Under the pieces are notes generated by a model that saw only the letters and a program-made list of their open reading frames with translations, was not told the DNA's origin and searched no databases. 28,983 nt of DNA, taken from Sperchopsis tessellata (taxonomy: Eukaryota > Arthropoda > Insecta > Coleoptera > Hydrophilidae). Numbering within the stretch: the stretch's first letter is position 1; the number at the start of each line of letters is the position of its first letter. The stretch is from contig JAWQRN010000485.1 in the NCBI GenBank assembly GCA_033557685.1, forward strand, positions 1 through 28,983. The letters run 5' to 3'. The position numbers and the translations under genes were made by a program. Below, piece after piece: positions 9,221 through 19,094 of this stretch.

Positions 9221-9453
9221 AAGAACTTCCACGTCCGCAGTAAATATAAGGTTTTCCTGGATATAACCGTTTATTGGCTTTTGTTTTTGCCGACGTTTCG
9301 TCCACCGTTGTAGGGGACATGATCAAGACATGTAGCTCTTAAAAGTGCTAATTATAGATTGCCATATAGCTCTGAAAAATGCTAGATGTAGGTGCCGACC
9401 AGCTCTAAAAAGTGCTAATAATATAATAACATATAGCTCTTACAAGTGCTAGT
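9221..9453 (-). repeat. Solo copy of the PLE-2 pseudo-LTR
   Basis: Colinear with 4954-5179: it shares the 'gaacttccacg' start, the GCCGACGTTTCGTCC stem-loop (9289-9327; stem GTCC 9300-9303 with GGAC 9315-9318) and four minisatellite units starting at 9329, 9363, 9396 and 9430. No PLE coding sequence follows on the minus-strand 3' side (below 9220), so it is a terminal fragment or solo repeat. Confidence 0.88.
9289..9327 (-). other. Hammerhead-like stem-loop, second PLE-2 copy
   Basis: The minus strand reads CTTGATCATGTCC, loop, GGACGAAACGTCGGC. The stem and GAAACGTC are conserved with the 5.0-kb copy, while the core has C where a hammerhead needs G8. The loop differs by two substitutions from the other copy (CTACAACGGT against CTGCAACGGC). 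Confidence 0.5.
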
Positions 9454-11720
9454 AAAAAAACAAATAAAATTTTCCTTGCTTCTGCAATGGGGCAGGTTTT
9501 ACTTTAAACTTTGTCTAAAGATATTGAAATTGTGTAATCTCTATTTTTAAGCTAATATTACTTTCTGTACATACTTTAAACAAAATGTAACGATATGATA
9601 CAATGTGTTAATGTATACATATCTTGTAGTAAGGAGCTTTTCGAAGATTTTTATTAATTTTTTCACTACTTACTTTGTATGTGGGACGATATTATTGTAC
9701 TTTCAGTGACGTCAGATTTGCATGAGATTTAATTTACACATTTGTTTATATATATATATTTCTTTTTGTTTTAAATACGTTTTTATCCACCCTAAATGAC
9801 TGTTTTTGTGAGACCCTGGAAGTGGTCACACCATACCATGGATCGAAAATCGGGGGTAATTTACGAACAAAATCTAAAATATTAAATATTCATTATAACT
9901 CTCTTTAGGGCATTTTCTCATTTTAGGGATATGTATACCGCATTAAATTTTGGATATTTTTTACAGTTACACTTCAATACGAAATTTCTGTAATTCCAAG
10001 ACCAGATTAGCACCTGGTATATTTAACTAGTAAAATATCCGATACGTACGTCTGCATTATTCTATATTCGATAAAATATGCGTCAGATAATTACGTATAT
10101 TGTATACTAGAACTCTAATTGTTTTGCCAATAAGTGTTCAAAGTAAATTAATATCATTTAATAACGTTCATGCAATATACTCCCAAACAACTCGTGCAAC
10201 CTATATATCTCCGTTATCAATAAACTAAACAATGTTTTGACGATTGTACCACGCTGTGCCGGCCATTATTCAGATAAAAGGTTTCAAACTTTACAATTCT
10301 CGTACCTGTGTATTTTCCCACAATTCTTCCATTCTATTATATTGTCATCTAAAGTAAGACCGGTGCATAATAGATTTCAACAACAAAGGACCGGTAATTT
10401 CACGTTTTTGTGATTGAAACGTATATTTAGAGTTTGCATTCCCAAAAATTAAAATCAGTTATAAAACTATAACGGTTAAATAATAGGCACATTAAAACAC
10501 ATATTTTCTACAAACAAATTTTGGTTCCTTCAATCTATTGTTAAAAAATTTTGGATGATGATATAGTATTAGAAATATAGTAAACAAAAAAAAAAAAACG
10601 AGACTTGACCAAAACGGTTAAATGACATTGGCTGACTTGCTTGTTTAATATCATACATTTCCTTACCGAAGTAGACATTTCTAATCAATTGGGATTTTAA
10701 AAAATGTAATAAATATAGACTTGGTAAGTTATTTCTTCCACTCTAGGAAAATGTTTATCTCGTATTCAAATTCGGGATTCTGAATATAACACGATATTCT
10801 TTACTACGAAGATAAGACAGCAATAACAATATGGAAATCTACTAAACCTACATCATTGCTAGAAACTAAAAGCGTTGATAACCAGATTAATTTACACGGA
10901 GTGTATGTATAGAGATTGCGTCCGAACAAATACTGTTCGATACAGAAGTAATTAATTATATATAAATATTTCTCATTGAACAATTATTTTCGTAAAACGG
11001 AAAAATTTACAAGAAACTCGCAGAACACGTCATTGCTAGTTACACTATATTTGATAAATTTCTTAAAAAACTGAAAATTCTGGTACAACCTCATTCAATC
11101 TAAAGAAATATTTAATTTTATCTTATTGAAATCTGGAAGCCCACTCCCTCGTTTGTCTGTAAGTATACTGTCTAAAGATGGTGTCTCCCCTAGTTTCTCT
11201 CATTTCGCGCCCTAATAGTACACACATGGCAGACATAAATTTGATTCCATTTTTGTGGAGCGTAACATACCGATGACGTCAAGACGTGCGCACAAATGTC
11301 GATACGTCCGAACAGGGGTTAGAAAATTGCTCGGAGCCCGACAAACAAACTCACCCCATATCTTATATTATGCTTATCAATATTTCAGCTTGTGTTGAAG
11401 AGATGTAAATAAATTAGTTTCCATTATATTTCCTTCCTCTGAAAAACAGGAGATAGTTAAGCTACCAGAAAAGTAATTTCTGTATATCCTATTAAGTTGT
11501 TTCAGGGATCTGAACTAAAAGTAGACTAGAAGGACCAATGGAAAGATATTCTGAAGCTTGTCCGTAATATGTTTCTTATTTTTAAGTAGAATTAAAATTA
11601 TATTTCGCAGAAGTTAGTAGGAAGTAAAATTGCTGTGCATTTAAGAAAAAAAACAGGTTCGGTAGTATATAAATGTTGGTATAATTCATCGCAAAATTTA
11701 AAACGAATGTAAAATTCAGC
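9454..11720. other. AT-rich sequence with one GC-richer block, no gene recognised
   Basis: No ORF over 60 codons with recognisable content. Small microsatellites occur (TATATATATATAT near 9749). A less AT-rich block at about 11140-11370 contains GATGACGTCAAGACGTGCGC and CTCGGAGCCCGACAAAC; I cannot assign it, but it stands out from its flanks and may be a short interspersed or LINE 5' sequence. Confidence 0.5.
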
Positions 11721-11729
11721 ATATCTATT

Positions 11730-12245
11730 CTGATTACCGACTTATCAGTCTCACATATGATATCAAATCATTAGCAAAAAATACGAACCGCCTTACTTAC
11801 AGATCATACGTACAGATTCATACTAACCCTAAGAACAAGCAGCTTTTCGCACGATACTATTACTAATAACCACTTTCACACAATACTCCTATTGATATCT
11901 AGATGCAAAGAGTATAGCCTGACATATTGTATTTTCGTAGACCACGAGAAAGCATTTGACTCAATCATTGCAGTTGCAGTGATGGTCCAAAATGGCATTC
12001 ATTTCGCCTAAATAGAACAAACCGAAACGTTTGATATTATTTGATTTGTTGTTAGAGAAAGAGACATCATATCACCGAAGTTGCCCAGTGCATCAGATAT
12101 GGAGTATATATTCCGGATACTAGATTGAGAACATAAGGGCATTTAAATGGATGGAAAATATCTTAACCATTTGAGATTTACATATGATATCGTGATTTTT
12201 TCATACACCAGAAAAGATATTCAAGAACTAATGGTTCGAAAAGTG
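11730..12245 (+). pseudogene. RTE-type LINE reverse transcriptase fragment
   Basis: A decayed RT of a non-LTR retrotransposon. Readable boxes on the plus strand: DYRLISLTYDIKSLAKN (about 11734-11785), an 'NYRPISL' box; EQAAFR (about 11833-11850), the 'EQAGFR' box; ISRCKEYSLTYCIFVDHEKA followed by FDSI (11895-11970), which includes the first catalytic Asp; RDIISPKLPSASDMEYIF (12060-12115), the 'QGDTISPKLF' box; and KYLNHLRFTYDIVIFS (12150-12205), where the palm box FADDI has become FTYDI and one catalytic Asp is lost. Frame changes and stops fall between boxes. The order and wording fit the RTE clade best. The endonuclease domain upstream is not visible. Confidence 0.82.
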
Positions 12246-12299
12246 AAAATGTAGGTTTTTGGATTAATGAATCGACAGTGATACTCATCAATTAGCTAT

Positions 12300-12500
12300 G
12301 CCAGCCAATGTGTACGTAAAGGGCGTACTCATCGAAAGCGTAACATCTTACCGGTTGATATTTGCTGACGATATCTTGATGTGCACACACAGCTGCAAGA
12401 AAAAATGTAAATTCGGAAAATAAAAATGAGGCCTTAGGATGAACCTAGACCGAGGATGTGTAACACTATGTATGGATAAAACATACGGCAAATGTTTTTT
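12300..12500 (+). pseudogene. Second RTE-like RT palm/thumb fragment
   Basis: Directly after the first RT fragment a separate reading frame gives KGVLIESVTSYRLIFADDIL (12318-12377), an intact FADD catalytic box, then GLRMNLDRGCVTLCMDKTYG (about 12430-12490). The same part of the RT therefore appears twice within 250 bases (KG...HLRFTYDI, then KG...YRLIFADDI) with different residues. This implies two unrelated insertions or a rearrangement rather than one gene. There is a frameshift and stops between FADD and GLRMNL. Nothing recognisable lies further 3' down to about 12700. Confidence 0.65.
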
Positions 12501-13548
12501 TTTTAAATTGTATACAAGGTCTTCTAGTAAAACAAGGTGTACCACACAGGCGGAAAATTGGGGAGTATCAAACTGCAATATCAAAAACTCAGAGCGTAAA
12601 CCTTGAAACAGGAACTTTAGATGCAGACCTCTGCAGTTTCGTGAAAGACTAACAGTAACCCAAGATTGTTGCACTGGTCACATAGGGTTGTAAAACAAAT
12701 CGGCTACTGGAAAGCAACATACCCTTGATAATATATATCAAGTCCATATATACCAAAAAGGTTTGGGGGTGGAATTATATATATAATAATAACAAAAATA
12801 ATGCATCCTTATTCATGAGACATACATAAAATATACATGTGAATAGTGTCAAAATACAAGATAATTTGCAATGGTAAACTAACAAAAATTATGGGAAACA
12901 GCACAAATTTTAAGGGCAATAAAATAAAATAGTTTTAAATTTAAAAAAAAATACAAAAAAAGTTCATCTCCCACTATAACAATTGACAAATTAGTCCACA
13001 GTAGCCTCGACCTGACAAAGGTAGCGTTTAAACAGTTAATATTAAAAAAATTCTGAGTTGATAACGTATTATAAAACGATAAACATCTATAATAGCAACT
13101 CCTATATATTCATTGGAGCCTATGAAGAGACTTCCGTTGGAGACTCCATATGGCGAGGAGGTTCATTTGTGCGTGTGTCCATTTAGTGTTAATTTTATCA
13201 TAAATCATCTCATTAAACCTTAATCGGCCATGAATCTGTGCAAACGGAATGTGTATTTAGTGTTGTGTTTCATCCTTCCACATGTAAAGTATTACAATGC
13301 AAAGTTTACTTCATGGATTTATACTGGACGCGGCTGCTTGCTAAATGGTCAAAAGCCACTAACTGAGAAAAGAAGAAAAAGAAGCCTATGCTATATAGGA
13401 TATATTAAATTTATTTTGATCTTCGGATATTGTAAACATGTTTCCACTTACACGTTCGAAATTTGTAATCATTTCTATGCATGCAGAGCAGGCATTCATA
13501 AACATATAGAGCAGGGACAATAAAAATTCAATTATTTTTAAAATATCC
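12501..13548. other. No recognised gene; possible LINE tail then unassigned sequence
   Basis: The first 250 bases may continue the 3' part of the RTE-like element, but no box is clear. A 97-codon plus-strand ORF at 13230-13523 has no recognisable domain and no neighbouring signal; I regard it as chance. The segment ends in an A/T-rich tract near 13540. Confidence 0.45.
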
Positions 13549-14226
13549 ACGACAGGAATTTTTTTTTGATATCAAAAATTAATCGCATTACACTTTTCTG
13601 GAGTACAAAAATTCTTTGTAGTTCAGACGAAGCATCCCAAAATATTACGCCATATTTCACGTGCGAGTATACATTTGCATATAAAACAGTTTTGAGCTCC
13701 ATTCGGTCAGCATACTATTAAAATTCTTATTGGAAATATATTTCTACTTATTGTAATACGCCATTAATAAACAGGAGTTGACCAATTCAAGATCTCATCA
13801 ATGTGAATTTCCAAAAATTTCACTGACGAACTGTGACTTACAGTCTCAGTATTAATTTACACAATTTGTTTTCGACGAGTTCATATGATGTTTATTTGAT
13901 AAAACCATTTCATCTGTTTGATGTAGTAGTTTTCTGCTTCATGTATGATATCAAAAAATGAGCCTTTAATTACCTAATTAGTGTCAATTATAAATATTAA
14001 AAAAGAGGAGTTGATCTAAGACACTGCCCTGTGGTACACCTGCAGTTACGACTCGTGTTGACGATTCAAAATAAATGCTGATGTCCTTAGACATCATTGG
14101 AGTTCGGTCAGAGAGATATGAAATTAACAGCTTCAAAGATACACCCCTGATTCCATATCTGCAGCACTTCCCAAGACGAATAATGAGGTCTATGGAATCA
14201 AAAGTCTTTGACAAATCCACAAACAG

Positions 14227-14347
14227 GCCAAATGCGAGATTTCTCGTCGCAATATAATCCGAAATAAATTGGATAAAGTCGAAGATGGCAATATCAATAC
14301 CCTACCCTTACCCTTAAGGAAACTGTGATGATTTTTGATCAGAATTC
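14227..14347 (-). repeat. Tandem duplication unit A inside the LINE RT
   Basis: 121 bases that match the adjacent 116 bases (14348-14463). Both start on the plus strand with GCCAAATGC-AGATTTCTCGTC, contain TATCAATACCCTTACCCTTAAG-like text, and end in CAGAAT. Unit A is the copy in frame with the downstream RT. Confidence 0.9.
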
Positions 14348-14463
14348 GCCAAATGCCAGATTTCTCGTCTCAACACAATCATACATAAAATGTATAAAGA
14401 AAAATAATGCAGTATCAATACCCTTACCCTTAAGCAAAATCGTGCTGATTTTTGTTCAGAATA
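14348..14463 (-). repeat. Tandem duplication unit B inside the LINE RT
   Basis: Second copy of the RT-encoding segment. Both units encode a degraded 'KNQHGF.KGKGTDTA' fingers box and ETRNLAFG/ATRNLAFG. They have diverged substantially, so the duplication is old. Confidence 0.88.
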
Positions 14464-14470
14464 CCATGCA

Positions 14471-15558
14471 GTTCCAGGAAACTGATAACTTGCTTGGATA
14501 CTACTAGAACTTCTCCCAGTGGACCGTATGAACATACTCTGATATACTACAAAGTTCGTTCGGTTTACTTCAAACTTACTTAGAAACTTAGCCTCGTGAT
14601 TTAATCTACCACAGTATTTCCCTATATCACGCAAAAGCGGGTTATATGTCCCTTCATTTACTCCGAGGAGCACAACTAAGAATGATACCTAAATACAACA
14701 AATGATTTTCGAACCACCAACTAAAGAACAACATATCTCGTTGGACCATTATATAATGAATGAACAAAGTATAACCATTAATAACTTCGTATAAAAAATA
14801 GCCGAACACAAAATGACATGAATATGCATAACCTCGCACAATAAAAGTTCAGGCATCCATTTTAAAAATGCTATAATGGGCGTGTTGTGTACACCATAGA
14901 ATAAAATACTTGAAACTTATCTTAATAGCGGCCAGGTTAGTGTACAAAAAAGAGAAACACTAAGACATCATTTTTTCACGTATTATGAGTGAAATTCAAT
15001 AATTATGAGAAAAAGTAGCAATTTGGAGGCACCTTTACGCTTGTTAACGAGAAGAGTACTACTAAGATGAAACATTAATCAGCCTTGTAAAGTATTGTAC
15101 CGAATTCAAAGGTTACCACGTATAGCAACGTTATTGTTCATTTAAATTCTGCAGACGGCTGTGTTTAGTTGATTTACTTTCTAAAAGATTGTCCATAGTA
15201 CCTGGTGTTCGGTACGTGCAGTTTACCTGTTTTGCTTTTGCATCGTTATTCAGGTAAAAAGTAGTGGTGGTATTGAGAGCCGGATTTCTCCATAATTACT
15301 TTGTATAGAGAACAATAAATAAACATAGATAGTAAGTATGCGCAAGGATTCGATAGGATAGTACTTCCTAGTGTTCAAGTGAAAAAAAAAAAAATGTAGT
15401 ATTATTAAGTATTGATATACAGATTTTGTAAGCTAGGAGATTGTATTCTTTTCTAGTAGCAATTATCAACGATATAACCCGCTGCGGAAGACGAAACGTA
15501 ATATAATATATTCTAGAAGGGTATATTTTTTACTAGTCAACACGGAACTATTAATTTA
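14471..15558. other. No recognised gene
   Basis: A 119-codon minus ORF covers 14314-14673, but its part above 14470 resembles no RT box I can place. The remainder is AT-rich. A GACGAAACGTA string at 15491-15501 echoes the PLE terminal motif but lacks the flanking stem and core. Confidence 0.5.
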
Positions 15559-15690
15559 GTTTTTCCGCTGCCAAGAATGTAATTGAATCTTATATCCACT
15601 GCAACTTGCTAAGTAAGTTGCCTATAACATTCGTTATTAACATTTCCCCGACGAAGGAACTTAATACTTACATTCCAAGGAAAATTGTAA
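15559..15690 (+). repeat. Left flanking repeat of the tyrosine recombinase locus (A then B)
   Basis: Segment A (15559-15604) begins GTTTTTCCGCTGCCAA, an exact 16-base inverted match to 17126-17141, and continues to ATATCCAC, which also recurs. Segment B (about 15636-15688) holds CTTACATTCCAAG (15667-15679), an exact 13-base inverted match to 17148-17160, with further partial similarity. Confidence 0.8.
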
Positions 15691-15843
15691 TAATAATTTC
15701 CTTTTAAATAGGCACTGCTATCTAAAATGATAATCTACTTTAATCTGTCATACAAATGTCATTTTGACAACCCCTTATTTAAGAACTTAAATACAAATAC
15801 ATACAAACTTCAATTATTTAACAACTCAAAATATACAAAACAA

Positions 15844-16965
15844 TTAGAGAAAGATGATTTTTTTATAACCAAATGACACGTTCCGCATGTATTTACAGTA
15901 CAGTCTTTTTAGAGTCGAAGTGATTTTTGTTTCTTCTTGTTCAGTTTCCAACGGCGCAGCAACATTATTTGAATCTGTACTTTTGTTGTACAATATATTG
16001 TTATCAGCTTCTAGTTTATTGATAATATTATCATCTACATAACTTTCTGCAATCAAGGAGGACTTGCAGCTCCCGTGTCTCTTGAGTCCTAAAGTATCTA
16101 TACCAAAATTAACGAACGAGTCGCCGATGTACGCTGGAAACAGTCGTAGCCCTGTATATAAATCAAATTCTGGTAAATGCAAAAACTGAAATTCTTGATG
16201 GAATCTTGAGAAACGTGTGCTTGCGAACTAGCTGATGACAGCATTTTTCCAAACCGTATCGTAGAAAGACGAGAATTGTTGGTTATTCTTTTCCAAATTT
16301 TAATATATTTTATGGTCGTTTCCATATAGATGATAGCTTCTTCAGGGTAGTCTACAAATGTGAAAACACGTTCAGTGCCTTTTTTTGTTTCAAATATTTT
16401 TACGATAACAAATTTCCGATTATCTGTAATATCACTTATCTACAACTTTTTTGTTTTATTTAAATTTATCGGTTTTGCAAGCACCAGCAATATATAATAT
16501 TATAACCATTGCCGTCTAAATAATGAAGTAGATGATAAAATGACAGTTATTTCAGGAAAATTTGTTTCTTTCCTTCATCAACGGATTTCTTTGAACTTTT
16601 TTTTAAATATATCCACTGTTAAAGAGTTTTCGACTTTTTGGGACGATATCCTTGATTTTTTCATTTCAAATAACCAACTAGTTATGGAAATTTAGAAACA
16701 TGTACATTATCTTCGAAATTGATGGTCGCCTTCAACATAATAGTACTCGCACCATATATTTTCTGATGATTTCAATTCTTGTGATCCTTCTAGTATGTAC
16801 GCCAGCATAAAATTTTCAGGTACAGTTTTTTTACATCTTTTGTCTTGACCAATTCTTTAACGTTTCATTTTGTATATTTATACCTTTTTCTTGACTTAGC
16901 CGGTAATAGAGCCAAACATGCAATTTCTGTAACTTCTATATCTATTTTTTAATTGATTTTTGCAA
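15844..16965 (-). pseudogene. Crypton-type tyrosine recombinase, decayed
   Basis: A tyrosine recombinase (site-specific DNA strand exchange) relic without any RT. On the minus strand, the N-terminal core-binding part reads TEIACLALLPAKSRKRYKY (about 16860-16925), then LAYILEGSQELKSSENIWCE (16735-16795) and NQGYRPKKSKTL (about 16610-16650). The catalytic domain starts with AGACKTDKF (16462-16488), where the family has a catalytic Arg (GACRTDEL), here Lys. It continues through RVFTFVD (about 16350-16370), LPEFDLYTG (about 16155-16180) and, after a frameshift, CFQRTSAT, the H-x-x-R box, whose His is lost. LKRHGSCKS (about 16058-16084) keeps a His, and AESYVDD (about 16034-16054) has the probable Tyr nucleophile. 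Stops and frameshifts are present. DIRS elements share this domain, but no RT is seen, favouring Crypton or a captured YR gene. Confidence 0.8.
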
Positions 16966-17102
16966 TAAATAACTTGTAAACGGGAAAAATTTGTCATTGT
17001 TTGTTTGTACATAGTAGCCATAACAACCGAACTGGCAATCTACACAGCTCGCTAAAACTTTCTAAATGTTTAAATGAACGTTTACTTATTTTTTGTGATT
17101 AT

Positions 17103-17190
17103 TTTTGCGTGGATATTAAATCCTTTTGGCAGCGGAAAAACATAATACTTGGAATGTAAGGAATTAACATTATCGGGAGAAATTAAAGGC
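17103..17190 (-). repeat. Right flanking repeat of the tyrosine recombinase locus (A' then B')
   Basis: Reverse complement copies of left segments A (17103-17141) and B (17148-17180). On the plus strand the order is A, B, gene, A-inverted, B-inverted. A simple terminal inverted repeat would give B-inverted before A-inverted, so the order is crossed. Confidence 0.75.
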
Positions 17191-18173
17191 CTTGATTTCA
17201 CATCGGCCTATTATAAATCTTCCTCGAATATTATAAGGTCCTTGCATTCGTTGTAGCTTAAATAACTAGTATGTATTTTACCGGTAATACCTACTGTACA
17301 ATAAGATAAGTACATATTTAAAAATTACTAGCAGAGCGTTGAAGAGTTTGATGTCCAAAGATGCCGGAGAGTTCCTTGTAATACGAAACTTGTTTAAGGA
17401 TGTATGAAAATAATCCTTATGTCTAGGTTTACAGACATGCAACTCATCCTTTTTCCATAGACATATAACAGAATTTCCAAAATAGAAAAACTAGGTCGAG
17501 TTATTTTATAATACTTAAAAACTGGTCTACAAGAGGCCAGATTACTAACTCTTCCAATATTTTTTTATTGAGCAATAAACAGGACAGGCGCAAAGTCAAC
17601 GACCTCCTGAAACTAACACTTTACCTAAGTTTTGAAGGGCGTCTCAAATTACGAATTCGAAACTAAATAGAGGTCAGTTTATTAAGTATTTAATCGTAAT
17701 GGACCTTCGTCGATATCAAGTCAAAAATTTTACATTCCAATGTTGTTACCATTAACAGTGAGTTCGTGACGCAAAACGTATCAACTTTAGCTAGGTTTAC
17801 AAGATAAACAAAACATATTCAGTACTGTTCATATGAAGCTTATAACGAAGACTATTTGTCGTGCTTCCATATAAACGGTCCTGAGATCAGGATATTTCCT
17901 TAAAGATGATATAGGTTACGTAAGGGAGCACCGGATAGTTAAATATCTTGAGACAAACAGCCATGGTTGGAAACCCCTTGCAGTTTCGAAAAATCAATCC
18001 TCTGGGACTTTTAGACTATTTCGAGTATTTTCGGATTGTTTCTGGCCGTTTCAAGCACTAGAAAAAACATATTTTATTCTCTTAATGCGTGCTATAACAC
18101 TAAGTATACTCCCAAAATATATTCCGGTTTTGCGGGAGATAATTCACTGCACTGCACTAGTATATCAGTACAG
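17191..18173. other. AT-rich sequence, no gene recognised
   Basis: No coding signal. TTCCGGTTTTGCGGGAGATAA at 18122-18142 resembles the CAGGTTTTCCGGGAGATAA text of the PLE-2 pseudo-LTR (4983-5001) and may be a small PLE-derived scrap. Confidence 0.5.
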
Positions 18174-18316
18174 TGGATTCATTCGTTGAAGTAACTCGCC
18201 TTGAAAATGTCTCTTGCAACAGTGTACGAAACTTCGGCACTTATCAGAGCCTCTACACAGTTTCCATCTGGAAACAACATTCATACAGATAATAACCATG
18301 GAAATCTATTACATTT
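18174..18316 (+). repeat. Pseudo-LTR of the third PLE family, copy 2
   Basis: Same orientation and order as 8755-8902. It has CGCCTTGAAAATGTCTCTTG and TACGAAACTTCGGC in place of GACGAAACGTCGGC, followed by GAGCCTCTACACAGTTTCC, TCTGGAAAC and AATAACCATGGAAATCTATT. It lacks an inverted left arm. Eight bases present in copy 1 (after the GTTGAA box) are absent here. Confidence 0.8.
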
Positions 18317-18524
18317 AATATGTTCATGATATTTTTTCTCAAAATAACCTCCCCAACAAATTGTCAAAATATATCACACGAATTATAAATGACGTTATTT
18401 ATTTTATATATAAATTGTTATATTGATATATTTTAATGGGAAAAATATCAAATATGTCTTAGTTGGTCGTTCCACCCTTCCATTTCAGATTTCAAACTAC
18501 GACCCTTTATCGCACTAGGATATC
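18317..18524. other. Short AT-rich spacer, nothing recognised
   Basis: Very AT-rich stretch between the PLE pseudo-LTR copy and the Harbinger fragment, with no coding box. The 61-codon ORF from 18463 is an out-of-frame shadow of the Harbinger reading frame. Confidence 0.5.
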
Positions 18525-18820
18525 ATGGCAGCGCCACAACAGCGACGCCATGGCGTTGCAGCTGCAAACGCGTACAACAGAAAAGACGCCACACAAGCCA
18601 CCCACCGAAAGACGAACAGCAGTTTTAAAAAGGACGTTGAAGAGATAATAAGCAGTTACGTTGTGCGAAACAAAAATACAAAAAAAATTAAATTCTGTGT
18701 GAATCCTTTGATAGCCAACCGTTCTAGAAGTGGAATGTTTTGCAAATTATACTCTGATTTGAGAAAAGAATAATTTCTTTAGCTATCTACGTTTAGGATG
18801 ATAAATTGAAATGGAGGAAT
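18525..18820 (+). pseudogene. Harbinger (PIF) transposase N-terminal fragment
   Basis: An 82-codon ORF (18525-18773) begins MAAPQQRRHGVAAANAYNRK. It then reads KFCVNPLIANRSRSGMFCKL, closely following the Harbinger nuclease N-terminal pattern 'FWVHPLI..R...G.F..L...LR.D..KFFNYFRMS'. After DLRKE the frame stops, but the next frame continues as NFFSYLRLG (about 18770-18800), the expected 'KFFNYFRM' box, so a frameshift breaks the gene. Nothing of the catalytic DDE domain follows. The first 40 residues are basic and low complexity and are not diagnostic. The call rests on one box and is therefore moderate. Confidence 0.65.
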
Positions 18821-19094
18821 ATAATTTTTAATTACTGTGCAACTCATTTTCATATATTACGTGTATGCCGTATAAGAACAAATATGCAGTGCTTTCCAAT
18901 TTGACAACCCGGCTTTCAAGTACTGAACAACATTGAGCATACATTCTAATTTTATCCTTCATTAAAATAACTCATCATAACCACATAATTACGAAGTACT
19001 ATTAATTAATGTATTAGTCAAAATGTAATTACGTTTTTTCTTTATGTAAATGAAAGGCAAATTTTTCATGAGAAACAAAAACTTTATAATAAAA
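18821..19094. other. AT-rich spacer, nothing recognised
   Basis: Between the Harbinger fragment and the mariner 3' end; should contain the mariner 3' terminal inverted repeat, but I could not identify it. Confidence 0.5.

Larger units (their letters stand above)
13550..14470 (-). pseudogene. Jockey/CR1-type LINE reverse transcriptase relic with internal duplication
   Basis: A non-LTR RT on the minus strand. From high to low coordinates: an RT segment duplicated in tandem (see 14227-14463) encoding TRNLAFG; VDLSKTFDSID (about 14185-14217) with the first catalytic Asp; RYGIRGVSLKLLISYLSDR (about 14095-14155); VTAGVPQGSVL (about 14010-14048), the classic 'GVPQGSVLGPLLF' box; a poorly readable stretch where YADD should lie; SSSVKFLEIHIDEILNWST (about 13780-13837), the 'FLGVHID..L.W..H' box; and KTVLYANVYSHVKYGVIFWD then LQRIFVLQKSVMRLIF (about 13570-13690), the post-RT 'YG...WG..QKR.IR' motif. 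Frames change at least twice. The palm catalytic Asp pair is not found. Nothing certain upstream of 14470. Confidence 0.88.

Noticed and set aside
13230..13523. 97-codon plus-strand ORF starting with ATG
   Set aside because: No recognisable domain, composition typical of the local sequence, and no neighbouring element explains it; judged chance.
14297..14322. Repeated CCCTTA strings suggesting telomere-type repeats
   Set aside because: Only two or three units occur, and they lie inside the duplicated LINE RT coding segment (also at 14419-14433); arthropod telomeres are usually TTAGG, so this is coincidental.
15485..15501. GCGGAAGACGAAACGTA resembling the PLE terminal motif
   Set aside because: It lacks a matching upstream GTC-type stem half and the TTGA core, so it is not called as another stem-loop copy.
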